In this document: one piece after another, positions 61,001-64,000 of the stretch
How positions within the stretch are numbered: position 1 is the first letter of the stretch
How the letters are laid out: each line of letters starts with the position of its first letter
Source: Prosthecobacter sp.
GTDB lineage: Bacteria; Verrucomicrobiota; Verrucomicrobiia; Verrucomicrobiales; Verrucomicrobiaceae
Length of the DNA: 64,000 nucleotides
Direction: 5' to 3'
Assembly: GCA_021733925.1 (NCBI GenBank)
Contig: JAIPJY010000007.1
Location: forward strand, 113,281-177,280
The notes under the pieces: model-generated
Databases searched by the model: none
What the model was told of the DNA's origin: nothing
The model's input: the letters and a program-made list of their open reading frames with translations, nothing else
Made by a program: the position numbers and the translations under genes

Positions 61001-62995
61001 GACACTTTCCAGATGTATGAAAAGGACGATCTGGTGAGCGACCTCATGGAGCACAACTCCGCACGTCGAAAACGCCAGAAGAAGCTCGATATTCGGGTCA
61101 TAATGGGCAACCCGCCGTATTCAGCGGGACAAACCAGTGCAAACGACAACAACCAAAATATCGACTATCCAAGCCTTGATGAGCGAATCGCCGAAACGTA
61201 CGCTTGCAGGTCTGCGGCGACCAATAAAAATGCCCTCTATGATTCATATATCCGGGCGTTTCGTTGGGCGAGTGATCGAATTGGGAAAAGCGGGATTATC
61301 GGCTTTGTAACAAATGCAGGTTTTTTGGAGTCGAATACTGGCGACGGATTGCGCCAATGTTTGGCGGAGGAGTTTTCGAGCATCTTTGTCTTTCACCTTC
61401 GGGGGAATGCTCGGACATCAGGGGAGCAGAGACGGAAAGAAAAAGACAATGTATTTGGGCAAGGAACACGGACGCCAATTGCGATCACGATCCTGATAAA
61501 GAACCCTGAAGCTGCAGTTCGAGGGAAAATCTATTGGCATGATATTGGGGATTACCTCACGCAGGGCGAGAAGATTAACATTATTCAAAAGTTTGGGAGC
61601 ACGACTGGACTATCGGAAGAAAATGCCTGGAGAAATATTGTCCCTGATGAACATCACGATTGGGTAAACCAACGAGATGGGAGTTTTTCGAGATTCATGG
61701 TTCTTGGCGACAAAAAGAAAGACGCCACGAAATTATTTGCCAACTATTCGAGTGGCCTGAAAACCCAGAGAGACGCGTGGTGCTATAACTTATCCAAGTC
61801 TGGGTTGGAGAAGAACATGCGGCGCATGATTGACGCCGTTAACTCGGAGCTTTTCAGATTTAATCAAACGCATGGTGATGCAGACCGGAGAACTAGAGAG
61901 TCCAGTTTAAATGCCTTCCTGAACAATGATCCTTCTCGGATTAGCTGGTCTGATAGCGTGAGGCTAAGAATTGCAAAGAATGAAACATCTTTGTATGTCG
62001 CTGATAACGTTTGTGCCAGTCTCTATCGTCCATTCACCAAACAATGGCTCTACTACAGCCGGGCGTTCAACGAGAGAGTATACACGATGCCTCTGCTGTA
62101 TCCAACAGGGGCGGAAAAGAACTTGGTTATTCAGGTGAACGCAAACTTCACCGGGAACGGAAATATTGCATTAATCAGCCAAATTTTGCCTGACCTTCAC
62201 TGTAATGGAGACTCGCAATGCTTCCCACTATACCTTTACGACAATGCAACTGAGCACGAGGAGGACTTGGAAGGCAGCTTTTTTGCAAAAACCGGCGCAA
62301 AGGACGCCGACAGCTTCAACCGGCGCGACGGCATCAGCGACGCGGGCTTGACGCATTTTCAGGCGGCCTATCCCGCAAAGGGCGAGGGCGACACGATCAC
62401 CAAAGAAGACCTCTTCTACTACATCTACGGCCTGCTGCACTCCCCTGACTATCGCAACCGCTACGCCGACAACCTCGGCAAGGAACTCCCGCGCATCCCC
62501 GCCGTGAAGACCTTCGCCGACTTCCGCGCCTTCTCCAAGGCAGGCCGCGACCTCGCTCACTGGCACCTCAACTACGAAACCGTGGCCCCCTACGCCGGAG
62601 CCACCCTCGACGTCGGCAAGCACACGCTCAAAGGCTTGCAGCCCGCCGACTACCGCGTCGAGAAGATGAAGTTCGCCAAAACCCGGGACCCCGAGACCAA
62701 CAAGTCCATCAACGACAAAACCACCGTCTTCTACAACGCCCACATCACCATCCGCGACATCCCCGAAGAAGCCTACGCCTACATCGTCAACGGCAAACCC
62801 GCCCTCGAATGGGTCATGGAACGCCAGTCCGTCACCACCGACAAAGACAGCGGCATCACCAACGACGCCAACCTCTGGGCCACCGAAACCATGAACAACC
62901 CCAAGTATCCCTTGGAACTTTTCCTCCGCGTCATCACCGTGAGTCTTGAGACGATGAAGATCGTCAACGCCTTGCCAAAGCTCCAGCTCCACTGA
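58007..62995 (+). CDS. Single-chain Type ISP restriction-modification enzyme
   Basis: A 1,662-residue enzyme with the domain order of LlaGI/LlaBIII-type (Type ISP) systems. First, an Mrr-like nuclease: Glu28/29, Asp73 and Gln88-Cys-Lys90. Then an SF2 helicase: Walker A ACGTGKTF at about 200, DEAH at about 333, YMTATPR and the SVGRVMR motif VI. Then an N6-adenine methylase: DPFTGTG at about 926 and NPPY at about 1035. Last, a target-recognition region. It would methylate one strand and translocate and cut unmodified DNA. Codons about 1028-1421 are AT-richer, pointing to exchange of the specificity part. Confidence 0.9.
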   Translation: MPSSPLQKILAKYRATSQTEREKGTYFEELIRTYFRFEASYADLYSEVWLFADWAKEIGTPEFGISAKDTGIDLVAKTRGTEEYHAIQCKCYAPDYRVMKGDIDSFFTASGKKCFAQRIIVATTNDWSENAENALSSQHPPVYKIDLHDLELSQIDWAKYQPSKPPALKPKKQLRLHQTTATTKVGLGFQSSDRGKLIMACGTGKTFTSLKIAEEIAGKNKVVLFLVPSLNLLSQSLTEWTQESAIPLHSFAVCSDAEVGKKREQTDEDIVETFAHELRYPATTDAKRLAFEVLKRHDAQHMSVIFSTYHSLDVLSRAQKKFGLPEIDLVICDEAHRTTGATFSDSDDKESNFVRVHDNDFLLAAKRLYMTATPRIYADSAKAQAEKENIAICSMDDEALYGKQFHVITFSEAVELKLLTDYKVLVLTISEDHVSSRLQDLLKDENNQLKVDDAARIIGCWKALSKQGLSQDLNFDPSPMKRAVAFCQVIERQKGGKTHKVSSKQIASMFKAVVDAYQEKEESDNDLLCEAEHVDGTMNASEKEEKLTWLKAEAAPNTCRILSNVRCLSEGVDVPALDAVLFLTPRNSQVDVVQSVGRVMRTAPGKKLGYVILPVVIPSGMEPHEALNDNKVYKVVWDVLQALRSHDDRFDAFVNKLDLIGKDPRKMEVIAITDKINKKSKQTPSSPGKDAKGGNTIGQTTTGGGADGMVQGTLKFEVGELERALNAKLVKKCGNRNHWEDWANDIAKIANTHISRITAIVSDPANKKEVKAFKAFAHELRDDLNDSITDPEVIEMLAQHLITKPVFDALFKDYSFAKNNPVSQAMQGVLDVLQEHRLEKEADTLEKFYESVARRAEGIDNAEGKQKIVVELYDKFFRNAFPKMTERLGIVYTPVEVVDFIIHSINDLLQSEFGQTLGSKGVHIIDPFTGTGTFITRLLQSGLIKPEELPHKYQHEIHANEIVLLAYYIAAINIEAVYHSLLKDKGTKYQPFEGICLTDTFQMYEKDDLVSDLMEHNSARRKRQKKLDIRVIMGNPPYSAGQTSANDNNQNIDYPSLDERIAETYACRSAATNKNALYDSYIRAFRWASDRIGKSGIIGFVTNAGFLESNTGDGLRQCLAEEFSSIFVFHLRGNARTSGEQRRKEKDNVFGQGTRTPIAITILIKNPEAAVRGKIYWHDIGDYLTQGEKINIIQKFGSTTGLSEENAWRNIVPDEHHDWVNQRDGSFSRFMVLGDKKKDATKLFANYSSGLKTQRDAWCYNLSKSGLEKNMRRMIDAVNSELFRFNQTHGDADRRTRESSLNAFLNNDPSRISWSDSVRLRIAKNETSLYVADNVCASLYRPFTKQWLYYSRAFNERVYTMPLLYPTGAEKNLVIQVNANFTGNGNIALISQILPDLHCNGDSQCFPLYLYDNATEHEEDLEGSFFAKTGAKDADSFNRRDGISDAGLTHFQAAYPAKGEGDTITKEDLFYYIYGLLHSPDYRNRYADNLGKELPRIPAVKTFADFRAFSKAGRDLAHWHLNYETVAPYAGATLDVGKHTLKGLQPADYRVEKMKFAKTRDPETNKSINDKTTVFYNAHITIRDIPEEAYAYIVNGKPALEWVMERQSVTTDKDSGITNDANLWATETMNNPKYPLELFLRVITVSLETMKIVNALPKLQLH

Positions 62996-63000
62996 AAGCA

Positions 63001-63020
63001 GTCCCGACTTAAATCGGGAC
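63001..63020 (+). terminator. Hairpin after the restriction enzyme gene
   Basis: A perfect 7-bp stem (GTCCCGA with TCGGGAC) around CTTAAA, 5 bp beyond the stop. No T-run follows; a likely factor-dependent or weak terminator. Confidence 0.55.
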
Positions 63021-63031
63021 CGAAATCATCT

Positions 63032-63100
63032 CCCCATTATTTTACCCCTCATTATTTTACCAGCCCTTCCTCTGCCGCGACTGAAGGTAAAATAATGGGG
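63032..63100. repeat. 15-bp perfect inverted repeat with ATTATTTTACC motif
   Basis: CCCCATTATTTTACC at 63032-63046 and its exact complement at 63086-63100 flank a 39-nt spacer that contains another CATTATTTTACC (63050-63061). A long hairpin can form in either strand. Confidence 0.75.
63036..63061. repeat. 26-bp repeat, left copy
   Basis: Matches 63913-63938 in the same orientation with two mismatches, 877 bp apart. Contains two ATTTTACC octamers 14 bp apart. Confidence 0.65.
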
Positions 63101-63478
63101 AACTCAGAAGGCTTGTTCCGACTGAAGTCGAAACTCCATTCGTCCATGCAAGAAGCAGACTCCATTCACGACCACCTCCTCCACCTTCCCAACGGCTGAA
63201 CTCAGTCCATTCCTCTGCCAAAACATTCCTTTGCCAAAACCAAAGCCCGCACACGCGCTGCCCAGCCCCCGAAATAACCATCCAGAATCCAAAATTTCTG
63301 AATGCCTTGATGAGTCTCTTATTAGCGTTCGATGAGTGGTTAAAACTCTTCTTTTCAGACCGCTGAATTCATTCCCCTCATTCTGAGTTCCGACTCAAGG
63401 TCAGTGCCAGTCAGTGTCCAGTTCGTCCTTCGCAGTCTTGCTACGGAGAATGGATCAGTGGTCCACCTTCAGACTCCT

Positions 63479-63571
63479 AACCGCTAACAAGACGCTAATA
63501 GAACGCTGATTGGGACAATCAGAAATTCCGGATTCTTCATTAGCGTTCATGTCAGCGTCTAATCAGCGGTT
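63479..63571. repeat. About 30-bp imperfect inverted repeat (AGCG/CGCT type)
   Basis: The left arm 63479-63507 contains AACCGCTAA, GACGCTAA and GAACGCT; the right arm 63542-63571 has AGCGTTC, CAGCGTCT and CAGCGGTT, their approximate complement. The loop is about 34 nt. A partial relative (TTAGCGTTC...GTGGTTAAAA) lies at about 63324-63347. Confidence 0.7.
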
Positions 63572-63749
63572 AAAAATCCGGACATCTCACCCACGACAGC
63601 CGCGCTGCTATCGCTTTTGTTGAAACTACCACTTGAGTCCTTCCGGGTAAATGGGGTCAGACAAAAAATGGACAGCTCCCCCCGCATCTTCTCCTCAACT
63701 CACCCACCTCATCGCAGTCACCAGCTTCACCAAGCCCCCTCTGCGTCCT

Positions 63750-63809
63750 CTGCGCGAAGCGCACCTGCGCAAAGCGCACCTGCGCAAAGCGCACCTGCGC
63801 AAAGCGCAC
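63750..63809. repeat. Four tandem 15-bp units (CTGCGCAAAGCGCAC)
   Basis: Units begin at 63750, 63765, 63780 and 63795; the first has G instead of A at position 7. Each unit is itself palindrome-like (TGCGC...GCGCA). Confidence 0.85.
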
Positions 63810-63835
63810 CCTCCGAAGCTTTAGCGAAGGACGGG
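63810..63835. repeat. Palindromic repeat shared with the prophage gap
   Basis: Matches 7491-7516 with three mismatches in 26 bp (core CGAAGCTT(T/C)AGCGAAG). It directly follows the 15-bp tandem array. Confidence 0.5.
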
Positions 63836-63912
63836 CGACAAACCTCTGCGCTATGCGCACCCTCCCGAATAACTCGCGCTGGAGGCCCCATCCCAAAGGC
63901 TCTGTTCCTGAA

Positions 63913-63938
63913 ATTATTTTACCCTTCATCATTTTACC
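63913..63938. repeat. 26-bp repeat, right copy
   Basis: The partner of 63036-63061, two mismatches, same orientation. The pair brackets 850 bp of gene-free repeat-rich DNA. Confidence 0.65.
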
Positions 63939-64000
63939 CTGTTTCTGTTCCGTGGACTCCATCCTTTGCTCGTCGCTCTCACCTTCCGAATCATTCGCGC

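Larger units (their letters stand above)
63021..64000. other. Gene-free, repeat-rich region at the right edge
   Basis: No open frame with family-like content was found on either strand across nearly 1 kb. The stretch holds several palindromes and short repeats (listed separately) and alternates between AT-rich and GC-rich segments. It looks like an insertion hot-spot or a nest of non-autonomous elements rather than degraded genes. Confidence 0.6.

Noticed and set aside
63750-63809. Replication-origin iterons
   Set aside because: Four 15-bp tandem units but no replication initiator gene or DnaA-box cluster nearby in the window.

Overview
The window looks like a chromosome segment from a high-GC Gram-negative bacterium of the Verrucomicrobiota, probably close to Verrucomicrobium/Prosthecobacter. 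This is inferred from gene content: a very large PATR-repeat autotransporter, a Cys-type sulfatase, type-B succinate dehydrogenase genes, a TPR-bearing multihaem cytochrome, and almost no Shine-Dalgarno sequences. No 16S rRNA or tRNA gene is visible, so the assignment stays tentative.

Positions 1 to about 21,985 are the inner and right part of a Mu-like transposable prophage whose left end lies outside the window. It is organised divergently. From a repressor/Ner-type switch (8,054-9,192), a leftward arm carries lysis genes, a zinc metalloprotease, the two terminase subunits, the portal and the start of a head protease-like gene. A long rightward early operon of about 24 genes, many joined by 1-4 nt overlaps, carries Gam-like and GemA-like proteins, a MuA-type transposase, a MuB-type ATPase, an RMF/CrpP-like protein and a cytosine-C5 methyltransferase. 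A convergent Dam-like adenine methyltransferase closes the arm. A 27-bp element occurs twice in the leftward arm, each time just upstream of a late transcription unit.

Positions 22,000-47,750 are host genes. They comprise a 3,723-residue autotransporter with 13 long repeat modules; a sulfatase preceded by an overlapping 51-residue membrane protein; a beta-helix protein; a beta-lactamase-fold hydrolase with a TPR protein; a DUF2062 protein and undecaprenyl-diphosphatase; an M23 peptidase; an OmpA-domain protein; an eight-haem cytochrome with HEAT and TPR repeats; a BFN-domain protein; a gamma-class carbonic anhydrase; an HU protein; a BrnT/BrnA-like toxin-antitoxin pair; and a VOC protein.

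Positions 47,850-51,563 form a short-chain acyl-CoA module (SDR reductase, fused CoA-transferase, thiolase) that fits acetoacetyl-CoA/3-hydroxybutyrate metabolism. Between the reductase and the CoA-transferase lie four tandem 38-bp units that start with GTAG and carry a palindrome, which is the layout of REP elements. A Y1 (HUH) transposase of the REP-associated type follows the thiolase and is bracketed by 45-bp imperfect direct repeats.

Positions 53,081-57,431 are sdhC, sdhA and sdhB, with a two-gene nucleotidyltransferase-like cassette placed between sdhA and sdhB. A 1,662-residue single-chain restriction-modification enzyme of the Type ISP kind (58,007-62,995) follows, and its methylase/specificity part is visibly AT-richer. 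The last kilobase is gene-free and full of palindromes and short repeats.
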